A stretch of DNA of 64,000 nt from Phycisphaerales bacterium (GTDB lineage: Bacteria > Planctomycetota > Phycisphaerae > Phycisphaerales > SM1A02), in assembly GCA_030748805.1 (NCBI GenBank), contig JASMLG010000098.1, positions 1 to 64,000 on the forward strand, in the 5' to 3' direction. Position numbers and translations under genes: made by a program. Numbering within the stretch: position 1 is the first letter of the stretch; each line of letters opens with the position of its first letter. The notes beneath the pieces were generated by a model. It was given only the letters and a program-made list of their open reading frames with translations. It was not told where the DNA came from and did no database searches. Of this stretch, positions 43,213-51,839 are shown piece after piece.

Positions 43213-44466
43213 ATGATGCCAAGACAAAACACATTGATAAAAACCGCAATGATAGCAACTGTAATGCCGCTAACTGCTGCTTTAGCACAAGAACCACTCG
43301 ATACATCGGGCAGTGATTCGTGGACTGGGGTTGTTGTCTCGAGCGATGCAACAGTGAGATGTGGAGCAAATGAGAGTTATTATCCAATTGCGACCATAGA
43401 GTCCGGCAGCTTGGTGAAGGTTGTTGGAAAAAGGCAGGACTGGTTGTCAATCGAACTTGTGGGTGATGTTTTTGCGGATGTAGTTGGGTACATTAAGTAC
43501 CCAGAAGATTCCACAGATGTTTTTACCGTCGTAGACAACACCGGATTTGTAAATGGCGATTTAGAGGTACTAGCAAACAATATTGATTCGGATGAACTAT
43601 ACCGTTCTTGGCGACCAGTTCTTTGGCTGCACAGTGGTGATGAGGTTCAAATAATTAACACAACTGTTACAGCCCCAGGAACTCTGCATAAAAACTCTTA
43701 TACTGTTCACACGGTGTCCATGCCAGGCAGTGCTATTGGTTGGATAAACTCTTCAAACATTAATAAAAGTGTAGAAAAACTGACCGAAACTCCGGCTAGT
43801 GTGAATAATGAAACCCATGTCGTAAGCACAAAAAACTCTAATCCAGAGACAGGCGATAACGAAGGGGCGGTTGTTGAAGACGCCAGTGTTAGCGTTGAAC
43901 CAATAGTTTACGTTCCGCTTTCACTTGCTGAACTTGAAGCAACGTGGAAAGAAATAACAAACAATCCTGCAATGGAAGCCGAGGTTACCCCACTCAAAGA
44001 TATGTACACAGAGTTGTTGAATGGAAACCAAGACGACTTGGTTATTTCAAGAATTTCTGGTGTTAGAATCAAACAACTAGATATTTGGGCGGGGCTTCAA
44101 GAGCAGCGAGAAAAAATTGACTCCCTCAGGGCTGACTTGGCTTCAAAATCTAAAAAAGTAAGCGAATATCAGACAACAATGTCTATGTATGGAAACTATG
44201 AAATTGTTGGTCGATTGTCGCTTTCTCACACGTTTGACGGTCGGTTAAGGCCGTTTATGTATAGGATTTTGGACCAAAAATCTGGTAGAACTCTTGCTTA
44301 TTTACCAGCAAACAAGGACTGGGAACTCACTGGACTTGTTGGACAATTAATTGGAATTTCTGGAAAAAGCAGCTGGGATCCAACGTGGAGAGTAAACATG
44401 GTTAGTGGAGAGAGGTTCGATATTTTGTCTCCATCTACCGCAACTGTAACGCCCGATATACAATAG
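43213..44466 (+). CDS. secreted SH3-domain protein, unknown function
   Basis: This 417-residue protein has a Sec signal (MIATVMPLTAALAQEP) and GAGGAGG before the ATG at 43213. Two SH3b-like segments follow: WTGVVVSSDATVRCGANESY with WLSIELVGDVFADVVGYIKY (about 35-100), and a second at about 110-190 that ends GSAIGWINSSNI. A helical middle with coiled-coil character (EEQREKIDSLRADLASKSKK-like) and a final beta domain (IVGRLSLSHTFDGRLRPFMY) complete it. SH3b domains often bind cell wall or peptides. No catalytic motif is seen. tRNA-Ala follows after 109 bp. Confidence 0.78.
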   Translation: MMPRQNTLIKTAMIATVMPLTAALAQEPLDTSGSDSWTGVVVSSDATVRCGANESYYPIATIESGSLVKVVGKRQDWLSIELVGDVFADVVGYIKYPEDSTDVFTVVDNTGFVNGDLEVLANNIDSDELYRSWRPVLWLHSGDEVQIINTTVTAPGTLHKNSYTVHTVSMPGSAIGWINSSNINKSVEKLTETPASVNNETHVVSTKNSNPETGDNEGAVVEDASVSVEPIVYVPLSLAELEATWKEITNNPAMEAEVTPLKDMYTELLNGNQDDLVISRISGVRIKQLDIWAGLQEQREKIDSLRADLASKSKKVSEYQTTMSMYGNYEIVGRLSLSHTFDGRLRPFMYRILDQKSGRTLAYLPANKDWELTGLVGQLIGISGKSSWDPTWRVNMVSGERFDILSPSTATVTPDIQ

Positions 44467-44575
44467 TAGCCCCCTAATCACATTCGCCACTATCTGACTC
44501 CCAATCGGTTGATGTGAATGGACTCGCCCCGTTGAACTTTTTGACACGTTGTTTGTGGGTGTTCGGGGGGCGATT

Positions 44576-44648
44576 GGGGCATTAGCTCAATTGGGAGAGC
44601 GCTGCCTTTGCAAGGCAGAGGTTACCGGTTCGAGCCCGGTATGCTCCA
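44576..44648 (+). tRNA. tRNA-Ala (TGC)
   Basis: This is a 73-nt cloverleaf with acceptor GGGGCAT against ATGCTCC, containing the G3-U70 wobble pair that identifies alanine tRNAs, then the D-arm GCTCAATTGGGAGAGC, anticodon loop TTTGCAA closed by CTGCC/GGCAG (anticodon TGC), T-arm ACCGG-TTCGAGC-CCGGT and discriminator A. CCA is not encoded. The bidirectional terminator starts 4 nt downstream. Confidence 0.95.
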
Positions 44649-44651
44649 TTA

Positions 44652-44682
44652 AAAACAACCACCTGCTTGGTGGTTGTTTTTT
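44652..44682. terminator. bidirectional terminator after tRNA-Ala / rsmJ
   Basis: The arms 44652-44663 and 44669-44680 are perfect complements (core AACAACCACC) with a 5-nt loop, flanked by A-run and T-run. In the plus direction it ends the tRNA-Ala transcript; in the minus direction it would end the RsmJ gene, whose stop codon is at 44681. Convergent sharing explains the symmetric A/T tracts. Confidence 0.8.
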
Positions 44683-45463
44683 ATTTCGGTTTGTAAACCT
44701 CGTACCTTACTAGTTTGCCTTTGTGAACCGCAACGTGATTTTCTTTAAATGCTGGAGCATGAATTGGGCGCTTAACAACCACCCTGTTGATTGCCGATTC
44801 CATTGCTAAATTAAAAAGCTGTTCCGACTCATCTTGATTTTCGAATCCAACAATTGTTTGAAGTGTTTGTATCTTTCCGGGTGGGAGCGCGCTTTTTTTT
44901 CTTTTTGGTGGAAACATTGGATCGATATAAACCACATCTACTCCACAATAATTACTTAGCAAACACCGTGAATCTCCCTCAACCAAAGACAACCGTCCAC
45001 CAATTTTCTCTGATAGTTCTGGGATTTGCCCTGCCCTCCACAGTCCATCTCTCAACATAATCGAAATTACAGGAGATCTTTCTATTGCGATTACGTTAAA
45101 TCCAACCATTGCCATTCTTGCTGCATCAAACCCAAGACCTGCGGTTGCGTCCACGATGGTATTGTTTGTTCCTCCAACTGCTTTGGGCAGAATGTTCTTT
45201 TTAGAGAGATTGCCGGACCCAACCCTTCTGTCTATTTTATTGAAGTCAATTCGATATCCTTTTTTGGATGGCCTTTCGGCTGACCTTAACTCTACACCTA
45301 AGTCACCAAAATAAAGAATGTGTTTTGGTTCTGTTGGTTGGTTGGCTACTATTGACAAATATCCCTTGGCCTCTTTTAAAAGGCGTCGGTCATTGGTATC
45401 AACAATTACCCCAACTGAGTTGTGTTGAGGTACACTGCTCTGTTCTAACTTTGAGAAAGACAT
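44681..45463 (-). CDS. rsmJ: 16S rRNA (guanine1516-N2)-methyltransferase RsmJ-like
   Basis: The ATG at 45463 (MSFSKLEQSSVPQHNSVGVI) gives 260 residues; an earlier ATG at 45514 would overlap the divergent M16 gene. The Rossmann core has AVGGTNNTIVDATAGLGFDA (about 95-115) and AIERSPVISIMLRDGLWRAG. The catalytic motif is the RsmJ form YIDPMFPPKRKKSALPPGK (about 178-196). The N-terminal RIDFNKIDRRVGSGNLSKK segment is also typical. RsmJ methylates G1516 of 16S rRNA in the cytoplasm. The 42-bp gap to the divergent peptidase gene is short. Confidence 0.88.
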   Translation of the reverse strand: MSFSKLEQSSVPQHNSVGVIVDTNDRRLLKEAKGYLSIVANQPTEPKHILYFGDLGVELRSAERPSKKGYRIDFNKIDRRVGSGNLSKKNILPKAVGGTNNTIVDATAGLGFDAARMAMVGFNVIAIERSPVISIMLRDGLWRAGQIPELSEKIGGRLSLVEGDSRCLLSNYCGVDVVYIDPMFPPKRKKSALPPGKIQTLQTIVGFENQDESEQLFNLAMESAINRVVVKRPIHAPAFKENHVAVHKGKLVRYEVYKPK

Positions 45464-45505
45464 CGTGTTACACTTATTATTACTTACATTCAAAGAAGGC
45501 GTCTT

Positions 45506-47263
45506 ATGAAACACTTGGCACTACTTACAACAACGTTATTTGTGTTTATTGGCAGTTCTTTTGGTCAGGTTGAGCCAGATGTTTTTGTTCTTGACAATGG
45601 AATGAAGTTTATACTCCTTCCAAGATTTGAGGAGCCAAACAGTGTTGCGGCTGGGTGGGTTGCTCGGGTTGGTTCAGTAAATGAGCGACCTGGAATTACT
45701 GGAATGAGTCATTTTTTTGAACACCTTATGTTTAAGGGAACCGACACCGTTGGAACAAGTGATGCTGTTGTGGACTCTGAGTTTACAGATGTCGAGAGCA
45801 AGTTAAGGAACCGAATGCTTGAAATCATTTGGGGAGAACAGTACAGTAAGTTCAGGTTGGGTGAAATTGATGACCCGTGGGACGAAAAACACGATACTCC
45901 AGAACTTTCTTCTCTTAGAAAAGAGCTAAAAGAAACAATGAATAATCACAGGGGTGTAATAGTAAAGGACGAGTTAGCGTCTTTGTATCAAAGCGAGGGG
46001 GCGGTTGGGCTAAACGCTTTTACGAGCGAGGATGTTACCTTTTACATTAACCAGTTGCCCGCAAATAAACTTGAGCTTTGGTGTTGGCTTGAATCAGACC
46101 GGCTAGCAAACAGTGTTTTTAGAGAGTTTTTCTCTGAAAGAGATGTAGTTCATGAAGAACGCAGAATGAGAACAGAGTCATCTCCGATAGGAGAGTTCCA
46201 AGAACAGTTTAACTCTATGTTTTGGCAGGCGTCCCCATATTCTTGGCCTGTTATTGGCTGGCCAAGCGATTTGAACAGCTACACGCTAGAAGAGGCTAAT
46301 AGATATTTTGATATTTATTATCAACCGAGCAACCTCGTAGGTGTTTTGGTTGGTGATTTTGATCTTGAAACAACAAAAAAAATGATTGTTGAGTATTTTG
46401 GACAACTTGAAGCTGGAAGCGAGCCACCTCCAGTGGTTCCAACAATCGAGCCGACCCAAAAAGCTCAGCAGAGAATGCTTGCTAGTGTAGCCGCACAATC
46501 TCAGGTGGAAATCCGATATCACGCAGTTCCAGCCGGCCACTCTGATGGATATGCTCTTGAAATAATGTCCGGTGTGTTAAACGGAAAAACGGGGCGCCTA
46601 TATAAATCGATGGTTCAGGGGGAAGAAATTGCAGCCAACACACGATTTGTTGTCGATACCAAAAAGTACGCAGGTGCGGTTTTGTTTGCTGGAACTGTAA
46701 AGGGAAGCGCCACACCTAAACAGCTTGAGGCGGCGTGGTATGAGCAGGTGTCGTTACTTCAAAACGAACCGGTTTCCAAAAAAGAATTAGAAAAAGTTAA
46801 AAACAATGTTATTGCAAATCAATATCGTCAACTACAAAGCAATTTTTATCTAATGATTCAACTTGGATATATGGAAGCTCTGGGTGACTGGGAATACATA
46901 AATTATTCTGGTGAAAGGCTTCTTGAAATAACCACAGAAGACATTCTTAATGTTGCAAACAAATACCTTCAACCAGAGAATAGTTCGGTGGCTATTTATG
47001 TTCGTTCTAAAGATGCCGAGCCCGTTGATGAGGATTTAGAGAGGTTTAACCCTCAGCAACAAGCCATGATTAAAGAGGCGTTGAGTGAGTTTAATACCAT
47101 GTCTGGAGAAGAACTTAAGGCGTTTTTGGAAATGACTAAACAGCAGGCCTCACAAGTTCCACCGGAATACAAAGATGTTTTTGATTACATAACAGGAAAG
47201 CTTCAAGAGAAGGTTCAAGCAATATCTGAAATTAGCAATGGTGATTCTGGTTCTCAGGATTAA
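45506..47263 (+). CDS. M16 zinc peptidase (active subunit)
   Basis: This 585-residue peptidase has a Sec signal (LLTTTLFVFIGSSFGQVEPD) and the inverted zinc motif HFFEH (69-73) with its M16 context GITGMSHFFEHLMFKG. A charged insertion of about 70 residues (FTDVESKLRNRMLEIIWGEQ) precedes the segment GAVGLNAFTSEDVTFYINQL. The C-terminal M16 half (GVLVGDFDLETTKKMIVEYF) and a helical tail follow. Such proteins degrade peptides in the periplasm. It is paired with an M16 gene 34 bp downstream that lacks the zinc motif, a usual heterodimer arrangement. Confidence 0.92.
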   Translation: MKHLALLTTTLFVFIGSSFGQVEPDVFVLDNGMKFILLPRFEEPNSVAAGWVARVGSVNERPGITGMSHFFEHLMFKGTDTVGTSDAVVDSEFTDVESKLRNRMLEIIWGEQYSKFRLGEIDDPWDEKHDTPELSSLRKELKETMNNHRGVIVKDELASLYQSEGAVGLNAFTSEDVTFYINQLPANKLELWCWLESDRLANSVFREFFSERDVVHEERRMRTESSPIGEFQEQFNSMFWQASPYSWPVIGWPSDLNSYTLEEANRYFDIYYQPSNLVGVLVGDFDLETTKKMIVEYFGQLEAGSEPPPVVPTIEPTQKAQQRMLASVAAQSQVEIRYHAVPAGHSDGYALEIMSGVLNGKTGRLYKSMVQGEEIAANTRFVVDTKKYAGAVLFAGTVKGSATPKQLEAAWYEQVSLLQNEPVSKKELEKVKNNVIANQYRQLQSNFYLMIQLGYMEALGDWEYINYSGERLLEITTEDILNVANKYLQPENSSVAIYVRSKDAEPVDEDLERFNPQQQAMIKEALSEFNTMSGEELKAFLEMTKQQASQVPPEYKDVFDYITGKLQEKVQAISEISNGDSGSQD

Positions 47264-47297
47264 CCACAAAACTAAAATTGGCTAGAGGAAGTTCAAC

Positions 47298-48749
47298 ATG
47301 CTAACTACACTAATAACCGCCGTTCTTGGGTTCATTACACCAGGCCATCCAAGCGAAATTACATTTCCTGAATATTCGTTTACTCCACCAATGTCTGAGG
47401 ACTACCTAGAGGTATTGAGTTGTGGGGTCCCTGTTTATGTTGCTGAAGATAAAGAGCTTCCGCTAATAAACGTTTCTTTTACATTTCTTGGTGGCAAATA
47501 TCTTGAGCCGAACAATCTTGTTGGTTTAACAGGGGTTATGGCGTCTATGGTTCAAAGCGGTGGAACAACTTCTGTTTCTGCCGAGGATGTCGATGAGCGG
47601 TTTGCGTATCTCGCCGCAAACACATCGGTTGTGGGATCAGCAACAGTTGTGTCGGCTAGTTTAAACTCTCTGTCCTCCAATTTTGATGAAAGTTTTGGTT
47701 TGTTTCTCGATGTGTTGCAAAATCCTGGTTTTGATGAATCAAGACTACGGATTGAAGTTGATTCTATTGTTGAGGGACTGAAACAACGAAACGACTATCC
47801 TTCGGGCATTCTTTCAAGGGAGTCCAGGTCGCTTCTTTATGGAGACTCGTATCTTGGCAGAGAGCCGGTGTTTGATTCTATTAACTCTATTAACAAGGGC
47901 TTAATGCTTGACCTCTATTCAAGAATTATTAATCCATCAAATATGGTTGTTTCTATAAGCGGTGACTTTAAGAAAGAAGATATGTTGAAGAAACTTGACG
48001 ATTCAATATGTTCTTGGAAGATGGGTTCAGAAACCGAAAACCCCCCAGATGTTATTTCTAATTACTCGCCTGGTATTTATTTTGTAGATCAGGATGTTCC
48101 ACAGGGTGGGGTTCGTATTGGACTTAGGTCTTTAAGGCGCAGCGACCCCGATCTAGAAGCGGCAATAATTATGAATTATATTCTTGGCGGTGGTGGGTTT
48201 AGCAGCAGAATAACACAGAGTGTTAGAAGCAATGAGGGTCTGGCGTATGGAGCTGGGTCGCGGCTTTCGCCGGGCACGTGGTCTGATGGTCTTTGGGGAG
48301 CACACTTTGAATCAAAAAACTCAACTGTTGCCCTAGCCGCAAAATTGGTTTTTGATGAGATAAAAAAAATAAAAACAGAGCTGGTTTCTGATGAAGAACT
48401 AGAGTTGGCTAAGGGTTCTCTTGTGGAACAGTTTCCAAGCACCTTTCAATCGAAGATTGGAATGTTGAAATTGTTTGTAATGGACAACCTAACAAATAGG
48501 GACCCTTCGTATTGGCAGACATTTAGAGACAAAATAAGTGCTGTTACGGCTGAAGATGTTCAACGCGTAGCAAACCGGCTGCTTAGGACAGAGGACATGT
48601 TGGTGGTTGTTGTGGGCAATTGGGAAGAAATCAAACAGGGTGATTCGGGTGGCCGTGCAAATATGGATGATATAAAAAACATTATTGGTGGAGAAGTTGT
48701 TGAGCTTCCTCTTCGCGATCCGCTCACTCTTAGGGCAACCAGCAAATGA
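47298..48749 (+). CDS. M16 peptidase-like protein without zinc motif
   Basis: This 483-residue secreted protein (signal within the first 18 residues, LITAVLGFITPGHPS) has the M16 fold. Where HxxEH is expected it has NLVGLTGVMASMVQSGGTTS, so it is probably catalytically inactive and acts as the substrate-binding partner of the upstream peptidase, as in mitochondrial and many bacterial M16 pairs. The C-terminal half has INPSNMVVSISGDFKKEDML and YILGGGGFSSRITQSVRSNE, the glycine-rich loop that binds substrate. Its stop overlaps the next gene by 4 bp. Confidence 0.92.
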   Translation: MLTTLITAVLGFITPGHPSEITFPEYSFTPPMSEDYLEVLSCGVPVYVAEDKELPLINVSFTFLGGKYLEPNNLVGLTGVMASMVQSGGTTSVSAEDVDERFAYLAANTSVVGSATVVSASLNSLSSNFDESFGLFLDVLQNPGFDESRLRIEVDSIVEGLKQRNDYPSGILSRESRSLLYGDSYLGREPVFDSINSINKGLMLDLYSRIINPSNMVVSISGDFKKEDMLKKLDDSICSWKMGSETENPPDVISNYSPGIYFVDQDVPQGGVRIGLRSLRRSDPDLEAAIIMNYILGGGGFSSRITQSVRSNEGLAYGAGSRLSPGTWSDGLWGAHFESKNSTVALAAKLVFDEIKKIKTELVSDEELELAKGSLVEQFPSTFQSKIGMLKLFVMDNLTNRDPSYWQTFRDKISAVTAEDVQRVANRLLRTEDMLVVVVGNWEEIKQGDSGGRANMDDIKNIIGGEVVELPLRDPLTLRATSK

Positions 48750-49609
48750 CAAGCCAGACGAACTTCGATACTTTGGAGCACAAAAACAACATGGGAAGCA
48801 GGCCAATAAAACCCGGATGGATTACTGCCAAAACAGCGGATATAAACGATCTTTATGAGAAATCGGTTCAGTGTCCCGACTCGGAAATAGATCTTGTTTA
48901 TAAGACATGGAGAGAAATGAGAGGAAGAAAACCCCTTTCAATTAGAGAAGATTTTTGCGGAACTTCTGCTGTCGCAAGGGAGTGGGTTCGCAGAGATGCC
49001 CTAAACACCGTTGTTGGGGTAGATTTAGACAGCGAAACCCTTTCTTGGGCACAGAATCGAATCAACCAAGAGTTGACTCCAGACCAAATAAGCCGAATCG
49101 AACTTGTTGAACACGACGTTATGGAAATTCAGTCGATTCCAGTTGACTGTGTTCTTGCAATGAATTTTAGTTATTACGGATTTAAAAAAAGGGCCAACCT
49201 GTTGGCTTATTTTAGGTCCGTATATAACAGTATTGTTGATGATGGGATGTTCTTGCTAGACGCATACGGCGGAAGTGATTCTTTTTTGGAAATGGACGAA
49301 GAAAGGGACCTTGACGGGTTTACTTATATTTGGGATCAGAATTATGTGAACCCGATTACCGGAGATGTTACAAACTACATTCATTTTAAATTTCCTGATG
49401 GGTCAAAAATCAACAAGGCGTTTGTTTACGAGTGGAGGTTTTGGACTTTACCTGAAATTAAAGACGTTTTGATAGAGGCGGGCTTCTCAAGAGTTGTTGT
49501 TTATTGGGAGGGGTCAGACGAAGATGGTGACGGAAATGGAGAGTGGGTAATCGATGATCGCGGAGAGGCGTGTGCTGGTTGGGTTGCGTACGTTGCCGCA
49601 ATCAAATAA
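48746..49609 (+). CDS. class I SAM-dependent methyltransferase
   Basis: This 287-residue methyltransferase has the SAM-binding motif region LSIREDFCGTSAVAREWVRR (about 65-85) and the acidic loop TVVGVDLDSETLSWAQNRIN (about 90-108), then AMNFSYYGFKKRANLLAYFR. There is no family-specific domain to name the substrate. It overlaps the M16 gene by 4 bp and directly precedes the polyprenyl synthase gene, so it belongs to one operon. A quinone or lipid substrate is conceivable but not shown. Confidence 0.85.
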   Translation: MTSQTNFDTLEHKNNMGSRPIKPGWITAKTADINDLYEKSVQCPDSEIDLVYKTWREMRGRKPLSIREDFCGTSAVAREWVRRDALNTVVGVDLDSETLSWAQNRINQELTPDQISRIELVEHDVMEIQSIPVDCVLAMNFSYYGFKKRANLLAYFRSVYNSIVDDGMFLLDAYGGSDSFLEMDEERDLDGFTYIWDQNYVNPITGDVTNYIHFKFPDGSKINKAFVYEWRFWTLPEIKDVLIEAGFSRVVVYWEGSDEDGDGNGEWVIDDRGEACAGWVAYVAAIK

Positions 49610-49618
49610 GTGTTTCCC

Positions 49619-50596
49619 ATGAATATATTGATAGACAAAACAAGTAGTTTGGGGGAGTGGCTTTCGGAAGAGTTGGGTGTTGTTTCTTCTGTTATTTCTA
49701 ATCATCTTCAAAGTAATCATGGTGCTGTAAACGATGTTTGTGGCGAACTAGCTGCATACAGAGGAAAAATGTTAAGGCCATCTCTTTTGTTGCTTTCGTG
49801 GAAAACGGTTTTTGAAGATGCGCCAACCCCACAGCACATAAGCACTGCCGCAGCTGTTTTAGAACTCATACACCTAGCAACTCTTGTTCACGATGACGTG
49901 CTTGATGAAGCCGACCTAAGAAGAGGAAAGCGCACGATTAACACTCTTTGTGGAAACGAAACCGCGGTTATGCTTGGGGACTATTTGTTATCAAGCGCTT
50001 TTCACCTGTGTTCTACGATCGGAAATCCAAACCTCAACCTTCTTTTGGGTGAAGTGACGAACACCCTATGCGCTGGAGAGGTCGTACAGTTGTTTAATAG
50101 AAACAATGTTGATTTAGATGTCGATTCGTATTATCAAATTATACACGACAAAACCGCTTCTTTAATTTCTGCTTCTTGTGAAATGGGAGCGATTCTGGGA
50201 AATGGCGACGAGGATTGTATTCAAGCGCTAAAGGTTTTTGGGAACCATGTTGGAACCGCGTTTCAAATCAAGGATGATTTGTTGGATCTTCTTGGCTGTA
50301 AAAAAATTATTGGCAAGCCAGCTGGCAGGGATCTTGAGAAGGGGAAATTAACCCTGCCCGTTATTTTGATGCTTTCTAAAAACCCAGAATTAAAAACAAG
50401 AGTTTTGGTTGCAATTAATGACAACAACCGCAGAGAGTTGATTTGTATGCTTAACTCTGCTGGAACAATTTCTGTGGCTTTTGAAGAAATAAAGCGCCTG
50501 GTCTCCTCTGCCACCAATTCGATTGAGAGAGTGTTTTCTAATGACGGGGCTTCTAAACTTTGTGAAATTGCAGAACAGTTAAACCGGCCTATTTAA
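49619..50596 (+). CDS. polyprenyl diphosphate synthase
   Basis: The ATG at 49619 gives 325 residues (a GTG at 49610 is an alternative). It shows both aspartate-rich motifs of trans-prenyltransferases: HDDVLDEADLRRGKRTINTL (DDxxD-like, about 91-110) and IKDDLLDLLGCKKI (about 218-231). KMLRPSLLLLSW is the region that binds IPP. Such enzymes build the octaprenyl or longer chain for quinones. The chain length depends on residues before the first motif and cannot be set by eye. It is the last gene before tRNA-Glu. Confidence 0.93.
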   Translation: MNILIDKTSSLGEWLSEELGVVSSVISNHLQSNHGAVNDVCGELAAYRGKMLRPSLLLLSWKTVFEDAPTPQHISTAAAVLELIHLATLVHDDVLDEADLRRGKRTINTLCGNETAVMLGDYLLSSAFHLCSTIGNPNLNLLLGEVTNTLCAGEVVQLFNRNNVDLDVDSYYQIIHDKTASLISASCEMGAILGNGDEDCIQALKVFGNHVGTAFQIKDDLLDLLGCKKIIGKPAGRDLEKGKLTLPVILMLSKNPELKTRVLVAINDNNRRELICMLNSAGTISVAFEEIKRLVSSATNSIERVFSNDGASKLCEIAEQLNRPI

Positions 50597-50670
50597 AGTC
50601 AATGCAAGCATGGGGGCGGCACAAAGTTTGTTTTTTTATCTTTAACTTGTTATCATTGTTGGTTCGCAGT

Positions 50671-50689
50671 AACAAACACGGTGTTTGTT
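50671..50689. promoter_or_regulatory. 19-bp palindrome upstream of tRNA-Glu
   Basis: AACAAACAC (50671-50679) is mirrored by GTGTTTGTT (50681-50689) about one centre base, 19 bp before the tRNA-Glu gene. As DNA it could be an operator; as RNA only a 7-bp stem with a 5-nt loop would form. The T-tract at 50628-50636 (TTTGTTTTTTTA) lies upstream of it, so it is not a standard terminator. Confidence 0.3.
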
Positions 50690-50707
50690 GACTACAACTG
50701 CTTTTTT

Positions 50708-50780
50708 GTCCCGTTCGTCTAGTGGCCAAGGACGCCAGGTTCTCATCCTGGTAACAGGGGTTCGAGTCCCCTACGGGATG
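50708..50780 (+). tRNA. tRNA-Glu (CTC)
   Basis: This is a 73-nt cloverleaf with acceptor GTCCCGT against ACGGGAT, D-arm TCGTCTAGTGGCCAAGGA, anticodon loop TTCTCAT closed by CCAGG/CCTGG (anticodon CTC), T-arm AGGGG-TTCGAGT-CCCCT and discriminator G. CCA is not encoded. The RNase Z-like gene begins 47 bp downstream and could share a transcript with it. Confidence 0.95.
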
Positions 50781-50827
50781 TTATTCGCGTGCAATTCGAT
50801 GAGAATTGTTTATTGGAGACCATAAAC

Positions 50828-51751
50828 ATGCTTCCTAGACGACCGCCAAAATCGGGGCGTATTGGCTTTTTATATCTTCCTCCATATCGGATTCAAGGAA
50901 TAAGCATAGCTGGTGAACAGACGGCCATACACATTCCAGAATTAGATATCGCGTTCGACATTGGTCTTTGCCCAAGACCGGTATTGTCTGCGCCATACGT
51001 TGCAATAACTCATGGACACATGGACCATGTTGCTGGGTTGCCATATTACTTTAGCCAGAGAATGTTTCAAAAAATGGGAATTGGAACATGTATATGTCAT
51101 GCTGAAATTGCTGGGGCAATTCAAGCCATGATGGGCGGGTGGGTTGATCTTGAACAACAGTACACCAAACATAATATTGTTGCTCTTAGGCCAGATGAGA
51201 CCTTTCAGATAAAGCCAAGTGTTGTAATAAAGGGTATCGAAGCAAGACATACTGTTCCAGCTATGTCCTACGTAGTTATTGAACACCGAAAAAAATTGCT
51301 TGAAAAATATCAGGGGCTTCCGCAAAATCGTCTAAGAGAATTAGCAAGAGAGGGAACGAGTATAACGAACACCATAAATATTCCTCTTGTTGCCTGTACT
51401 GGAGACACAGAAATGGGAGACCATTTGCTTAGAACAGAGTTTGTAAATGCCACAACGGTTATAACCGAATGTACTTTTTTTGAGTCAGATCACAAAAATC
51501 GTGCTTCGGTTGGAAAGCACCTTCATATTGATGATTTAGCCGACCTTCTTCAGGTGTGGAAGGCGGAACACGTCGTAATAACACACACAAGCAGAAGAAC
51601 TGGGTTGGATGTAATTAAACAGGCAATTGAGGACAGAATTGGGTGTGATGAGTCTCACAGGATACACCTGCTTATGGATCACCGGGCAAATCAACTTCGG
51701 TACGAGGAGCAACTTTCAGAAATAACTGATCTTATTGAAAATGAAACGTAG
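50828..51751 (+). CDS. RNase Z-like metallo-beta-lactamase hydrolase
   Basis: The ATG at 50828 (MLPRRPPKSGRIG), with GGAG at 50815-50818, gives 307 residues. It has the zinc motif HGHMDHVAG (about 74-82), an ARHTVPAMSY His, the CTGDTEMGD Asp (about 200) and the THTSRR His (about 257), as in tRNase Z-type MBL proteins. The long insert RKKLLEKYQGLPQNRLRELA is an exosite-like region seen in many RNase Z relatives. RNase Z removes 3' trailers of tRNA precursors lacking CCA, which fits the tRNA genes here. Whether this is the housekeeping RNase Z or a relative is uncertain. Confidence 0.8.
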   Translation: MLPRRPPKSGRIGFLYLPPYRIQGISIAGEQTAIHIPELDIAFDIGLCPRPVLSAPYVAITHGHMDHVAGLPYYFSQRMFQKMGIGTCICHAEIAGAIQAMMGGWVDLEQQYTKHNIVALRPDETFQIKPSVVIKGIEARHTVPAMSYVVIEHRKKLLEKYQGLPQNRLRELAREGTSITNTINIPLVACTGDTEMGDHLLRTEFVNATTVITECTFFESDHKNRASVGKHLHIDDLADLLQVWKAEHVVITHTSRRTGLDVIKQAIEDRIGCDESHRIHLLMDHRANQLRYEEQLSEITDLIENET

Positions 51752-51839
51752 CATAAGTCGAAAATAACACTAAGATTAAACATTCACAATAATTGCATGG
51801 ACGCAGTGGAATTTTTTATTAGAATCGACTTAAGGGCTT

